DNA from: Aliivibrio_A sp016764915
GTDB taxonomy: Bacteria; Pseudomonadota; Gammaproteobacteria; Enterobacterales; Vibrionaceae
Assembly (NCBI GenBank): GCA_965224595.1
Contig: OZ245058.1
Location: 1,674,001 to 1,738,000 of the forward strand
Reading direction: 5' to 3'
Length of the DNA stretch: 64,000 nt
Part shown: positions 23,370-32,619 of the stretch, piece by piece
Numbering within the stretch: the first letter of the stretch is position 1
Layout of the letters: every line of letters begins with the position of its first letter
Position numbers and translations under genes: made by a program
Notes under the pieces: generated by a model
What the model was told of the DNA's origin: nothing
What the model saw: the letters and a program-made list of their open reading frames with translations, nothing else
Database searches by the model: none

Positions 23370-25013
23370 ATGGTATCGGATAATAAACCTGCTAACGCCA
23401 GCTTCGAAAGTTTACTGCGTATTTTCACTGTTCCAGAAGCCCCTAATTCAACTCTTGGGCAGATCGAACAAAAACTATCTCAAAATTTAAATCAATTTCT
23501 TCGTGAGCATATTGTGGCCGAAGAAAAACCATTAGTTGAGATTGAGAAAGACTTTTCCGATCCGAGTATGCCAGAAATACCAACCTATGTTTCCGAGCAC
23601 ACTCAGCACCTATTAGAAACGTTAGTTGGTCAGTCGGTGCATACTTCCGCTCCGAGTTTTATCGGTCATATGACTTCCGCTCTGCCCTACTTCTTGCTTC
23701 CTTTGTCTAAGATCATGATTGCGCTGAATCAAAATCTGGTGAAAGTAGAAACGTCAAAAGCATTTACTCCTCTTGAGCGACAAGTATTAGGCATGCTCCA
23801 TAGCCTGATATTTGGGCAACAAGAACACTTTTATTCGCAGTGGATGCACAACGCAAATCACTCGCTAGGTGCTTTTTGTTCCGGTGGTACCATTGCCAAT
23901 ATTACGGCGCTGTGGGTAGCTCGAAATAATCTGTTAAAAGCGGATGGTGATTTTCAAGGAGTAGCCAAAGAGGGGTTATTTAAAGCACTAAAACATTATC
24001 AATATGATGGTTTAGCGATTCTTACTTCAGAGCGTGGCCACTACTCGTTGAAAAAAGCAGCGGATGTGCTTGGCCTTGGCGCTGATGCGATAATCTCAGT
24101 AAAAACCGACGATAACAATCGTATCTGTCTTAGTGATTTAAAACAAAAAATTGTACAACTCAAACAAGATAACATTAAACCATTAGCCATTATCGGCATT
24201 GCAGGGACCACAGAAACCGGTTCAATTGATGCGTTAGATCAATTGGCTGATATCGCTCAGCAGCAGCAGTGCCACTTTCACGTTGATGCTGCTTGGGGTG
24301 GTGCAACGTTAATGTCAAATACCCATCGCTCACTACTCAAAGGTGTCGAACGCGCAGATTCTGTGACTATTGATGCTCATAAACAACTCTATTTACCAAT
24401 GGGTGCGGGTATGGTGTTGTTTAAAGATCCAACCGCAATGGCATCGGTAAAACACCACGCAGAATATATCTTAAGAAAAGGCTCTAAAGATTTAGGCCGA
24501 CATACACTTGAAGGCTCTCGCGGTGGTATGGCTATGCTGCTCTACTCTTGCTTCCATATTATCAGTCGTCCCGGTTACGAACTGCTGATTGATAAGAGCA
24601 TTGAAAAAGCACGTTTCTTTGCCTCATTAATTAACATACAAAAAGATTTCGAGCTGATCACTGAGCCTGAGCTTTGCATTCTTACTTATCGCTATGTTCC
24701 TGAATTGGTTAAACAAGCGCTAGAGGTTGCAACACAAGAACAAACAGACAGTATTCACTCGCTGCTGAATGATTTGACTAAATTCATTCAAAAACGACAA
24801 CGAGAATCAGGAAAATCTTTTGTATCAAGAACCCGTTTGACGCCGCTGAAATATGCGAAACGCCCTACTGTCGTATTTAGAGTCGTACTCGCTAACCCAT
24901 TAACTAGCGATGAAATTTTGAGACGAATTCTTGCTGAGGAGCGTGAAATTGCTTCAACCAGTACAATATGCCTCCCTCAGTTAATAGCACTGTCCGAGGA
25001 CATCTTAGGTTAA
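23370..25013 (+). CDS. panP: PLP-dependent aspartate 1-decarboxylase PanP
   Basis: PanP makes beta-alanine from aspartate for pantothenate and coenzyme A, replacing the pyruvoyl enzyme PanD in vibrios. The 547-aa group II decarboxylase shows HVDAAWGGA (PLP aspartate) and the PLP lysine in TIDAHKQLYLPMGAG, with GAFCSGGTIANITALW near residue 170. Length and order next to hexR match Vibrio panP. It could be mistaken for glutamate decarboxylase by generic annotation. An intrinsic terminator follows. Confidence 0.9.
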   Translation: MVSDNKPANASFESLLRIFTVPEAPNSTLGQIEQKLSQNLNQFLREHIVAEEKPLVEIEKDFSDPSMPEIPTYVSEHTQHLLETLVGQSVHTSAPSFIGHMTSALPYFLLPLSKIMIALNQNLVKVETSKAFTPLERQVLGMLHSLIFGQQEHFYSQWMHNANHSLGAFCSGGTIANITALWVARNNLLKADGDFQGVAKEGLFKALKHYQYDGLAILTSERGHYSLKKAADVLGLGADAIISVKTDDNNRICLSDLKQKIVQLKQDNIKPLAIIGIAGTTETGSIDALDQLADIAQQQQCHFHVDAAWGGATLMSNTHRSLLKGVERADSVTIDAHKQLYLPMGAGMVLFKDPTAMASVKHHAEYILRKGSKDLGRHTLEGSRGGMAMLLYSCFHIISRPGYELLIDKSIEKARFFASLINIQKDFELITEPELCILTYRYVPELVKQALEVATQEQTDSIHSLLNDLTKFIQKRQRESGKSFVSRTRLTPLKYAKRPTVVFRVVLANPLTSDEILRRILAEEREIASTSTICLPQLIALSEDILG

Positions 25014-25020
25014 TACAATT

Positions 25021-25049
25021 GGAAGCTGAGCGTTGACAGTTTCCTTTTT
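25021..25049 (+). terminator. Intrinsic terminator of panP
   Basis: GGAAGCTG (25021-25028) pairs with CAGTTTCC (25037-25044) with one G-U pair, followed by TTTTT. It begins eight bases after the panP stop. Confidence 0.75.
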
Positions 25050-25321
25050 CATACATCAATTCTGTAAATAAATTCCTTCAAGATAGTCAAAAAGAAATTA
25101 AATTACTTTAAATTCATTAAATTCGCTTTAATTCACGCCTAAAACTTACAAAACTGAAAGTAATAAGTAGATCTTTGTCATAAACCCAATAGAAACCTAC
25201 TTGTAACGGTATCTATTTATAGGGGCGACATACTGTTAGGTAGTATAATTCACTATAACAATTGACTATATAAACAATAATAACAAGTCACTCTCTAAAC
25301 CTCTGAATTAAGACAGGAATA
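25050..25321 (+). promoter_or_regulatory. hexR promoter region with HexR-like operator
   Basis: This is AT-rich leader DNA. At 25093-25107 the sequence AATTAAATTAC with flanking G matches 12 of 15 positions of the HexR consensus TGTAATTAAATTACA, suggesting autoregulation. The site is about 215 bp upstream of the start, so the promoter probably lies in the first half of the spacer. AGACAGGAAT provides the ribosome binding site. Confidence 0.5.
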
Positions 25322-26170
25322 ATGAACACATTAGAGAAAATTCAAAAAAGTTTGGACAACTTTAGTAAATCTGAACGCAAAGTAGCAGAAGTCATTTTAA
25401 CTTCCCCACAAACAGCAATCCATTCAAGCATTGCAACATTGGCTAAATTGGCTGATGTGAGTGAGCCCACTGTAAACCGTTTTTGCCGTCGTCTTGACAC
25501 AAAAGGATTTCCAGATTTTAAGCTGCACTTAGCACAAAGCTTGGCGAATGGTACTCCATACGTTAACCGCAACGTTGAAGAGACTGATGGGCCTGATGCC
25601 TATACGCATAAGATTTTCGAATCGACAATGGCCTGCTTGGATATTGCTAAAAACAGTATCGACCCAATGCAGATCAATCGAGCTGTAGACCTTCTAACTC
25701 AAGCAAAAAAGATCTCATTTTTTGGCTTAGGTGCTTCGGCTTCAGTTGCTCATGATGCGCAAAATAAATTTTTCCGTTTTAACATTCCTATCATCTGCTT
25801 TGATGACATTGTTATGCAGCGCATGAGCTGTATGAACTGTACAGAAAATGATGTTGTAGTCGTGATTTCACATACTGGCAGAACGAAAAGTTTAGTTGAT
25901 GTTGCTCTACTCGCTCGTGAAAATGGCGCTACCGTTATTGCGGTCACCGCCAGTGGTTCACCACTAGAAAAAGCATCATCACTTTCCATTAGCCTTGATG
26001 TTCCAGAAGATACCGATGTCTATATGCCAATGGCAAGCCGCGTTGTGCAGATGACGGTGATTGATGTATTAGCGACTGGATTTACACTTCGCCGTGGTGT
26101 CGGCTTTAGAGACAATCTAAAACGCGTTAAAGAAGCATTAAAAGATTCTCGATACGACAAATCTAACTAA
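25322..26170 (+). CDS. hexR: HexR, RpiR-family regulator of central carbon metabolism
   Basis: HexR represses or activates glycolytic, Entner-Doudoroff and gluconeogenic genes and is released by 2-keto-3-deoxy-6-phosphogluconate. Residues 1-77 form the helix-turn-helix (SKSERKVAEVIL; ADVSEPTVNRFCRR), and ~128-260 a SIS sugar-phosphate domain (FFGLGASASVAHDA; VISHTGRTKSLV). The 282-aa sequence is very close to E. coli HexR throughout. A candidate target with a near-palindromic HexR site lies at gapA in this window. Confidence 0.96.
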   Translation: MNTLEKIQKSLDNFSKSERKVAEVILTSPQTAIHSSIATLAKLADVSEPTVNRFCRRLDTKGFPDFKLHLAQSLANGTPYVNRNVEETDGPDAYTHKIFESTMACLDIAKNSIDPMQINRAVDLLTQAKKISFFGLGASASVAHDAQNKFFRFNIPIICFDDIVMQRMSCMNCTENDVVVVISHTGRTKSLVDVALLARENGATVIAVTASGSPLEKASSLSISLDVPEDTDVYMPMASRVVQMTVIDVLATGFTLRRGVGFRDNLKRVKEALKDSRYDKSN

Positions 26171-26191
26171 CGCAGAACAATATCAAAAATA

Positions 26192-26224
26192 GTCATCAAA
26201 TCGACGTGCTGTCGATTTGATGAC
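26192..26224. terminator. Perfect 14-bp hairpin after hexR
   Basis: GTCATCAAATCGAC and its exact complement GTCGATTTGATGAC flank a five-base loop. There is only TCTTCTATT after it, so it may be a terminator with a weak tail or an RNA-stabilising 3' hairpin. Confidence 0.6.
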
Positions 26225-26278
26225 TCTTCTATTGCAACAGCCTATCGAACACACTATAGAGAAGGTTAGTTTACTTTT

Positions 26279-27283
26279 TTACAACGTTATTTGGTGTCCT
26301 TGATTGGCAATTATAATTTCCACACCCAAGCTATTTAATTCGTCTAACTGATCTTTGATTATTTTTCTTATATTTTGCTCTTTTTTCATACTGTATTTGA
26401 TATGTTGAATGATAACTTTCATTCCTTGAAGACTCCCCTCACCACCAGAAATCTGTTCAAACTTCGTTAACTCATTAAACAGCCATTTTGGTGTTAGGTG
26501 ACCAAATAAAAATTTATCCTGAGTCTCATTTGGAAATGACACTTCGATAATCAATCCTTTTAGCTGTTTTTTCGCTACTTTGGGTGCTAGATAATGCCAA
26601 ATATCATTTAAATGTGAACTTTCCTCAACTTCATCAGGCCCCGTATCACCAAAGAATACCATCACATTATCGTTGTTTTCTATAACAAAAGCAGCAGAGT
26701 CTACAGGGTGATTAACAGGAAAAGCGATGACATTAAGTGATGTATTATCAATAGGTAGCGTTTGTCCTATTGGTAGATTTACATAATTATATTTACCAAT
26801 TTTAAAACCGTTCCCTTCATTCGCAAAATTTGGCCATGCTACCCAGTTAAAATAAGTATCAGAGATGGCTTTATTTACACTCTCTAGTCCATAAATATTC
26901 TTTTTACTATCTTCAGGTGACGCGATTACCATCCCACTCACATGATCAAGGTGTGCATGACTAATTAAATACCCCTTGATTTTTTCTTTCAAAATATAAC
27001 CCGGCAAGCTATTTTCATTGTCTTTAGGCACTAAAACATTTGAAAATGCACCTTGCTGTGCTGCTACTTCTAAGCCATTGACTAAAGTCCCAGCATCAAG
27101 CGACACATAGTTACTATCTTGGTTTGCTCGAACTAAAAAAGCAGTTAGATTTCCATCTTGAATCCCTCCTTTATCGCCAAGGACGGTAACTTCAAAGCTA
27201 GACGCAGCCCAAGTAAGACTTGAACAAAGCATTAACGGCAACAAACATATCAAACGTAATTTATGAAAATTATACATTTTCAA
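26279..27283 (-). CDS. cpdP: Periplasmic class II 3',5'-cyclic nucleotide phosphodiesterase
   Basis: CpdP hydrolyses cAMP in the periplasm; in Vibrio fischeri it allows growth on external cAMP. A signal peptide (cleavage near LTWAAS, residue 26) precedes a metallo-beta-lactamase-like fold with the class II signature H109-A-H111-L-D113-H114 and later metal positions NHPVDSAA, FFGDTGPDE and FGHLTP. Length is 334 aa. It is an isolated gene, minus strand, with relatively AT-rich codons compared with hexR. Substrate preference (cAMP versus other cyclic nucleotides) is inferred from family. Confidence 0.88.
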   Translation of the reverse strand: MKMYNFHKLRLICLLPLMLCSSLTWAASSFEVTVLGDKGGIQDGNLTAFLVRANQDSNYVSLDAGTLVNGLEVAAQQGAFSNVLVPKDNENSLPGYILKEKIKGYLISHAHLDHVSGMVIASPEDSKKNIYGLESVNKAISDTYFNWVAWPNFANEGNGFKIGKYNYVNLPIGQTLPIDNTSLNVIAFPVNHPVDSAAFVIENNDNVMVFFGDTGPDEVEESSHLNDIWHYLAPKVAKKQLKGLIIEVSFPNETQDKFLFGHLTPKWLFNELTKFEQISGGEGSLQGMKVIIQHIKYSMKKEQNIRKIIKDQLDELNSLGVEIIIANQGHQITL

Positions 27284-27706
27284 TCCTTATACTATTTCAA
27301 TTAATTTATAATCAATAGAACATTTTTTAACTCAACATTAAACAAGTTAAGTCAATTTCACCGTCATCCTAAGAAAGCACAACTTGCTCTCTTCCTTCTA
27401 CGACGATGCACACTTTAAAATCTACACCAGTTAAATTAATCGTCTTACTCAGCTCTCTTTCTATTTGGTACAGCATTTATCTCTCAAATTAATAATGGTA
27501 CGTCGTACTGTTAAATCTTATGATACATCGAACGGTATCGTTTTCAAGATATATTTGATTACAAATCACTCACCTCCTTCGATGTTGCTATAACTGAGTG
27601 CTATATCATAGATTTTACCTATCAAACTAAAAGGTATTCTCATCTTTCTTTATCGTTGTTATTAAGGCATATTAATCCACATTAAATAATACTTTGGAGT
27701 TTCACC
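27284..27706. other. 423-bp spacer between cpdP and grxA
   Basis: It holds the divergent cpdP and grxA promoters. I see two small dyads, GTACG-T-CGTAC (27498-27508) and ATAC/GTAT around 27522-27537, and nothing coding. TTTGGAG at about 27692 is the grxA ribosome binding site. Confidence 0.45.
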
Positions 27707-27970
27707 ATGTTTGTAGTTATTTTTGGCCGCCCAGGTTGCCCATTCTGTGTACGTGCAAAAGACCTTGCCGAGTCTTTAAAAGAGAAACGTGAAGATTTCA
27801 ACTACCGCTATGTTGATATTCATGCGGAAGGTATTAGTAAAGCGGACCTTGAGAAAAGTGTTGGGAAACCCGTAGAAACAGTTCCTCAAATCTTTGTAGA
27901 TCAAGATCATGTAGGTGGTTGCACTGAATTTGAAGCCTATGCAAAAGAAAATTTAGAGCTTTTTGATTAA
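27707..27970 (+). CDS. grxA: Glutaredoxin 1
   Basis: GrxA is a small cytoplasmic dithiol glutaredoxin that reduces ribonucleotide reductase and mixed disulfides using glutathione. The 87-aa protein has the active site C11-P-F-C14 (FGRPGCPFCVRAKDL), the cis-proline TVPQIFVD and glutathione-binding GGCTEFEAY. The usual Grx1 motif is CPYC; Phe replaces Tyr here, a conservative change. It lies next to ybjL, as in enterics. Confidence 0.95.
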   Translation: MFVVIFGRPGCPFCVRAKDLAESLKEKREDFNYRYVDIHAEGISKADLEKSVGKPVETVPQIFVDQDHVGGCTEFEAYAKENLELFD

Positions 27971-27993
27971 TTCGAAAAGCTTACAAGATTAAA

Positions 27994-28017
27994 AGACGGA
28001 TGTGAATCCGTCTTTTT
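27994..28017 (+). terminator. Intrinsic terminator of grxA
   Basis: AGACGGAT/ATCCGTCT (27994-28001, 28006-28013) with a four-base loop is followed by TTTTT. Confidence 0.9.
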
Positions 28018-28105
28018 TCGTTTTATCACTATTTTCTGCTATACAACTGATGGTTATTAGTTAGACTAAGGGCTCTTTCTTTTACTCTTTCTATCGGCGT
28101 TAACC

Positions 28106-29794
28106 GTGAACATAGACGTGGCTACTCTTCTATCTGAAAACAGCATTTTACTTCTATTTGTTGTCCTTGCTATTGGCCTTACTTTAGGCAAAATACGTGT
28201 CGGAAATATGTTAATGGGCAGTTCCATTGGTGTATTAATTACCTCTCTTATCATGGGCCATTTCGGCTTTACCTTTACAACAGAAGCTCTGAATATCGGC
28301 TTTATGCTGTTTATTTTCTGTGTAGGCATAGAGGCGGGTCCCAACTTTTTTGGTATTTTCTTCCGAGACGGTAAGCACTACTTATTACTCGCTCTCATCG
28401 TCATTCTATCTGCGATTGGGCTGACTTTGATCAGTGTGCAACTGCTTGATCTCGATTTCGGTGTATCTGCTGGAATGATGGCTGGCGCATTAACAGCAAC
28501 ACCTGTGTTAGTTGGAGCAAAAGATGCCATCAATTCGGGGCTCGTCTCCTTACCCGAAGGTATGAGCTACGATACCGTTTTTGATAATTTAAGTGTCGGT
28601 TATGCTATCTCTTACCTGGTCGGTTTAACCAGTATCATTTTATTCGCAAAACTGTTGCCCAAACTGCAAAAGCAGAACTTAGAAGCCTCTGCACAACAAA
28701 TTGCACAAGAACGCGGCATTGGTAGTGCTTCACAACGAAAAGTTTACCTGCCAATCATTCGAGCTTATCGAGTCAATTCAGAACTCATTGAGTGGATGGA
28801 AGGGAAAAACCTACGTGAATTAGGCATCTATCGCCAAACAGGTTGTTATATTGAACGCATACGCCGTAGTGGTATTCTCGCCAATCCAGATGGAGATGCT
28901 ATTTTGCGAACGGGTGATGAAATCGCGTTGGTGGGCTATCCTGACAGTCATGCACGACTCGACTCTAGCTTTCGTAATGGTAAAGAGGTGTTTGACCGAA
29001 ATTTACTCGATCTTCGCATTGTTGAAGAAGAGATTGTGGTCAAAAGCGACAGTATTGCTGGAAAACGTCTGTCAGCTATTAATTTATCGGAATATGGTTG
29101 CTTCTTAAACCGTGTCGTCAGAGCGCAGATTGAGATGCCGATGGAGCATGATATCATTTTGGCAAAAGGAGATATTCTTCAGGTTAGTGGTGAGAAAAGC
29201 CGCGTACTGGGTCTTGCTGAACGTATTGGTTTCATCTCTATTCACAGTCAAATTGCCGATTTGGTCGCTTTTTGCAGCTTCTTTGTACTTGGTATTCTTT
29301 TTGGTTTAATTACCATGACGTTCGGACAGATAACATTTGGGTTAGGTAATGCGGTCGGCCTGCTCATTTCAGGCATCACTCTTGGTTATCTAAGAGCCAA
29401 CCATCCAACGTTTGGTTATGTTCCCCAAGGCGCTTTAAATTTTGCTAAAGATCTTGGATTAATGGTGTTTATGGTTGGTATCGGCTTGAGTGCAGGTAGT
29501 AATATTTTTGAATACCTCACCATCATTGGCCCCAAAGTCATCGCAGCCAGCTTTATCATCAGTGTCGTGCCAGTGTTTATTGCCTACCTATTTGGTGCCT
29601 ATGTATTAAAGATGAATCGAGCACTGTTAATTGGTGCCATTATTGGAGCTCGAACCTGTGCACCAGCGATGGATGTAGTTAATGAGCATGCAAGAAGCAC
29701 CATTCCGGCTCTTGGTTATGCGGGTACCTATGCGATTGCGAATATTTTAATGACCATTGCGGGTACTGCGTTGGTCATTTTAACTCGATACTGA
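28106..29794 (+). CDS. ybjL: YbjL-type AspT/AAE-family transporter
   Basis: YbjL proteins are putative aspartate:alanine-exchanger-type antiporters with two membrane halves (five to six helices each) separated by two cytoplasmic RCK-C (TrkA-C) domains. Here the halves are about residues 1-185 and 385-562; the RCK-C segments include RQTGCYIERIRR and GDEIALVGYPD (~245-275) and YGCFLNRVVR and GDILQVSG (~330-360). Length (562) and sequence follow E. coli YbjL closely. The start is GTG 28106. The transported substrate is not known. Confidence 0.93.
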   Translation: MNIDVATLLSENSILLLFVVLAIGLTLGKIRVGNMLMGSSIGVLITSLIMGHFGFTFTTEALNIGFMLFIFCVGIEAGPNFFGIFFRDGKHYLLLALIVILSAIGLTLISVQLLDLDFGVSAGMMAGALTATPVLVGAKDAINSGLVSLPEGMSYDTVFDNLSVGYAISYLVGLTSIILFAKLLPKLQKQNLEASAQQIAQERGIGSASQRKVYLPIIRAYRVNSELIEWMEGKNLRELGIYRQTGCYIERIRRSGILANPDGDAILRTGDEIALVGYPDSHARLDSSFRNGKEVFDRNLLDLRIVEEEIVVKSDSIAGKRLSAINLSEYGCFLNRVVRAQIEMPMEHDIILAKGDILQVSGEKSRVLGLAERIGFISIHSQIADLVAFCSFFVLGILFGLITMTFGQITFGLGNAVGLLISGITLGYLRANHPTFGYVPQGALNFAKDLGLMVFMVGIGLSAGSNIFEYLTIIGPKVIAASFIISVVPVFIAYLFGAYVLKMNRALLIGAIIGARTCAPAMDVVNEHARSTIPALGYAGTYAIANILMTIAGTALVILTRY

Positions 29795-29820
29795 GCACTC
29801 GAATAAGCGACATTAAAAAA

Positions 29821-29853
29821 GGCGCTACCGTATATTACGGTAGCGCCTTTTTA
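29821..29853. terminator. Bidirectional terminator between ybjL and fabV
   Basis: GGCGCTACCGTA/TACGGTAGCGCC, a perfect 12-bp stem with a three-base loop, has TTTTT on both strands. It ends the convergent ybjL and fabV. Confidence 0.93.
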
Positions 29854-29869
29854 GTTACTGTATCAACGA

Positions 29870-31072
29870 TTAGATAGCAGCAACATCAAAGTTCACTTCA
29901 GGATTCACTTCCGCGGTGTAATCAACACCGTCAACCCCAAAACCAAACAGCTTTAAAAATTCTTCTTTATACTCGGCATAATCCGTTAGCTCTTTCACGT
30001 TCTCTGTTGTGACTTGTGGCCACATCTTTTGGCAGTGCGCTTGAATATCTTCACGCAATTCCCAATCGTCTAGACGTAAGCGGTTTGCTTCGTCAACGGC
30101 TGGAGCTTCACCATCTTCGCGGTATAGGCGCTGAGTGAACATACGGTAGATTTGCTGCATACAACCTTCATGTACACCTTCTTCACGCATTTTCTTAAAT
30201 ACCATCGCGATATACAGAGGCATAACAGGAATTGCAGAGCTTGCTTGAGTCACCACACTCTTGAGCACGGCAACGTTCGCTGTTCCTCCTTTAGCTGATA
30301 GTTTGTCATTCAGAGCCGTTGCTGCGCGATCGAGATCCATCTTCGCTTTACCTAACGCACCTTCCCAATAGATTGGCCAAGTAAGTTCGGTGCCAATGTA
30401 ACTATAAGCAACTGTTTTACAACCATCGGCAAGCACGCCAGCATCATTAAGTGCTGCCATCCACAGTTCCCAATCTTCTCCACCCATTACGGTGACGGTA
30501 TCATTGATCTCCTGCTCTGAAGCTGGCTCTACGCTCGCTTCGATAATTACGTCTTTATTGGTATCAATCGCGGTTGCTGTATACGTCTTGCCAATTGGTT
30601 TTAGCGATGAACGAATCACTTCACCAGTCTCAGGCATTTTACGCACTGGTGATGCCAGTGAATAAACAACCATATCAATCTGCCCAAGATCAGCTTTGAT
30701 TAAATCAATCGTTTTTTGCTTCGCTTCGTTTGAGAATGCGTCGCCATTTAAGCTTTTTGAATATAGGCCTTCTTCTTTAGCGATCTTATCGAACGCTGCA
30801 GAGTTATACCACCCAGCAGTACCTGTTTTCTTCTCAGTTCCTGCTTTTTCAAAGAAAACACCGATAGTTGAAGCACCGCCACCAAATGCCGCAGCAATTC
30901 GAGAAGAGAGTCCGTAACCACTTGATGAGCCTACTACTAATACACGCTTAGGTGCATTTGCAATTGGGCCTTGAGCTTTAGTGTAAGCAATTTGCTCTTT
31001 TACGTTTTCTTCACAGCCAGTTGGATGCGTCGTTGTACAGATAAATCCACGAGTCTTTGGTTTGATGATCAT
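29870..31072 (-). CDS. fabV: Trans-2-enoyl-ACP reductase FabV
   Basis: FabV catalyses the last, NADH-dependent step of each fatty-acid elongation round and is insensitive to triclosan. It was first described in V. cholerae. The 400-aa protein has the NAD-binding VVGSSSGYGLSSRIAAAFG (~45-63), a Y-X8-K active site (YWEGALGKAK) and MVVYSLASPVRKMP. Length is about 60% more than FabI, typical of FabV. It is a single gene divergent from nfsA, sharing a 222-bp spacer. Confidence 0.96.
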   Translation of the reverse strand: MIIKPKTRGFICTTTHPTGCEENVKEQIAYTKAQGPIANAPKRVLVVGSSSGYGLSSRIAAAFGGGASTIGVFFEKAGTEKKTGTAGWYNSAAFDKIAKEEGLYSKSLNGDAFSNEAKQKTIDLIKADLGQIDMVVYSLASPVRKMPETGEVIRSSLKPIGKTYTATAIDTNKDVIIEASVEPASEQEINDTVTVMGGEDWELWMAALNDAGVLADGCKTVAYSYIGTELTWPIYWEGALGKAKMDLDRAATALNDKLSAKGGTANVAVLKSVVTQASSAIPVMPLYIAMVFKKMREEGVHEGCMQQIYRMFTQRLYREDGEAPAVDEANRLRLDDWELREDIQAHCQKMWPQVTTENVKELTDYAEYKEEFLKLFGFGVDGVDYTAEVNPEVNFDVAAI

Positions 31073-31294
31073 AGTCAGTTGTCCTTTTAATTTTCATCAT
31101 AGAATAAAAGGTTATCTCTTAATACGCACCTGATTTATCCACTTTTTGCTTAAATAATCCAGTGGTTGGATCACTTAGCTAATTCTAGACATCTTTTTAT
31201 TGCTTTCTAATGCGCTGTTTTTCTCTATCCGTCTCCCCAATTTCCCTGTATTGTATTTTTTCATATACGTCTTTATTTACTACATGGAAGATTT

Positions 31295-32017
31295 ATGAAT
31301 TCAGTCATCGATACTATTTTAGCCCACCGCTCTATCCGTTCATTTACTCCAGAACCTATCGCCTCTGAACAGTTAGAAACGATCATTAACGCAGGAATTG
31401 CAGCATCGACCTCTAGTCTCCTGCAGGTTAACTCGATAATTCGTGTTACTGACCCAGCTAAACGAAAAGCGTTAGCGGCATTTTCTGGAGGCCAAGATTA
31501 TGTTGAAAGTGCCGCTGAATTTTTGGTATTTTGCATCGATTTTCAGCGTCATTATGAAATAAATGATCAGGTAAAACCTGAATATACTGAGTTAACTATT
31601 ATAGGCGCTGTCGATGCCGGCATTATGGCGCAAAACTGTATTTTAGCTGCGGAGTCTATGGGATTAGGCGGAGTTTATATCGGCGGTTTAAGAAACAGCG
31701 CCAAAGAGGTGGACGAACTGCTGGGCTTACCTCAATATACAGCAGTATTATTTGGCATGTGCCTTGGCCATCCTGCGCAAGATCCACAAACAAAACCTCG
31801 TTTATCTCCAGGTGTCATTGTTCATGAGAATCAGTATCAAGCGTTAGATAAATCCAAGATAGAGAACTACGATGGCGTAATGCAAGATTACTACGCTAGC
31901 CGTTCAAGTAACCAAAAGCAGAGCACATGGTCTCAAGAAATTACTGGAAAGCTCTCTGGAGAGTCTCGTCCACACATTAAAGGGTACCTAAACAGCAAAG
32001 GACTTGCTTTAAAATAA
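31295..32017 (+). CDS. nfsA: Oxygen-insensitive NADPH nitroreductase (NfsA/Frp)
   Basis: This is an FMN-containing nitroreductase/flavin reductase of the NfsA-Frp group, cytoplasmic and dimeric. The 240-aa length equals E. coli NfsA and V. harveyi Frp. FMN contacts are visible in AHRSIRSFTPEPI (residues 10-22) and AESMGLGGVYIGGLRNS (~126-142). The C-terminal part GESRPHIKGYLNSKGLALK is typical. Natural substrate (quinone, flavin or nitro compound) is unclear. Confidence 0.92.
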   Translation: MNSVIDTILAHRSIRSFTPEPIASEQLETIINAGIAASTSSLLQVNSIIRVTDPAKRKALAAFSGGQDYVESAAEFLVFCIDFQRHYEINDQVKPEYTELTIIGAVDAGIMAQNCILAAESMGLGGVYIGGLRNSAKEVDELLGLPQYTAVLFGMCLGHPAQDPQTKPRLSPGVIVHENQYQALDKSKIENYDGVMQDYYASRSSNQKQSTWSQEITGKLSGESRPHIKGYLNSKGLALK

Positions 32018-32028
32018 CCTGATTTGAT

Positions 32029-32054
32029 AAGGGCAAGCAGTAAAGCTCGCCCTT
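32029..32054. terminator. Hairpin between convergent nfsA and the AhpD-like gene
   Basis: AAGGGCAAGC (32029-32038) pairs with GCTCGCCCTT (32045-32054) with one mismatch. Tails are only weakly T-rich on either side. Confidence 0.5.
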
Positions 32055-32063
32055 CGCTTTGCA

Positions 32064-32495
32064 TTAGTGCGTCATTTTTGTCGCGAGTGCAAAACGGTTC
32101 CACGCATTAATCATAATGACCTGCATCATCACTTGCGCCAACGCTTCTACACCTAGAAAATCTAGACACTGTTGATATGTCTCGTCAGAAACACCACCAA
32201 CAATTAATGTCATTTCATCGGTAATGGCTAATACTGAACGCTCTTGTTGATCAAACAGTGGCGATTCTTGCCATGCTGACAGAGCAAACAACTTCTGCTG
32301 GTCAATGCCATGCTCAACGGCCTGCTGAGTGTGCATCTGAATGCAATAAGCACACTTGTTAATCATTGATGCACGAATCTTAATCAGCTCTTTTAATGAC
32401 ACTGATAAATCTATATCTGCAAGGTAATGTTCAATCGATAGCATCGCGGTAAATGCAGCAGGTTCTGTTTTTGCGATATCAATACGTGTTGTCAT
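32064..32495 (-). CDS. AhpD-like carboxymuconolactone-decarboxylase family protein
   Basis: The protein (143 aa) carries the AhpD-type redox motif CAYCIQMH (C-x2-C-x3-H), shared by peroxidase-related enzymes that use thiol chemistry. I start at the second of two adjacent ATGs (32495), seven to eight bases after AAGGA; the open frame runs to 32552 but the added residues have no family support. It is divergent from a LysR gene, its probable regulator. The physiological substrate is unknown. Confidence 0.85.
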   Translation of the reverse strand: MTTRIDIAKTEPAAFTAMLSIEHYLADIDLSVSLKELIKIRASMINKCAYCIQMHTQQAVEHGIDQQKLFALSAWQESPLFDQQERSVLAITDEMTLIVGGVSDETYQQCLDFLGVEALAQVMMQVIMINAWNRFALATKMTH

Positions 32496-32593
32496 CATTT
32501 TTCCTTTCTCTAGTTCAATAAGTCGCTTTATTGCGATGACGCTATTGTGCATAATTTCATATAATCAATGAATAGCACGTAAAGCTGCAATAG

Positions 32594-32612
32594 CTTTGCA
32601 ATAAACGCAAAG
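32594..32612. promoter_or_regulatory. Dyad CTTTGC-N7-GCAAAG, possible LysR operator
   Basis: Perfect six-base arms contain the T-N11-A pattern of LysR boxes and sit in the spacer between the AhpD-like and LysR genes, overlapping the lysR ribosome binding site (AAAGG). This would suit autorepression. Confidence 0.5.
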
Positions 32613-32619
32613 GTGAATG

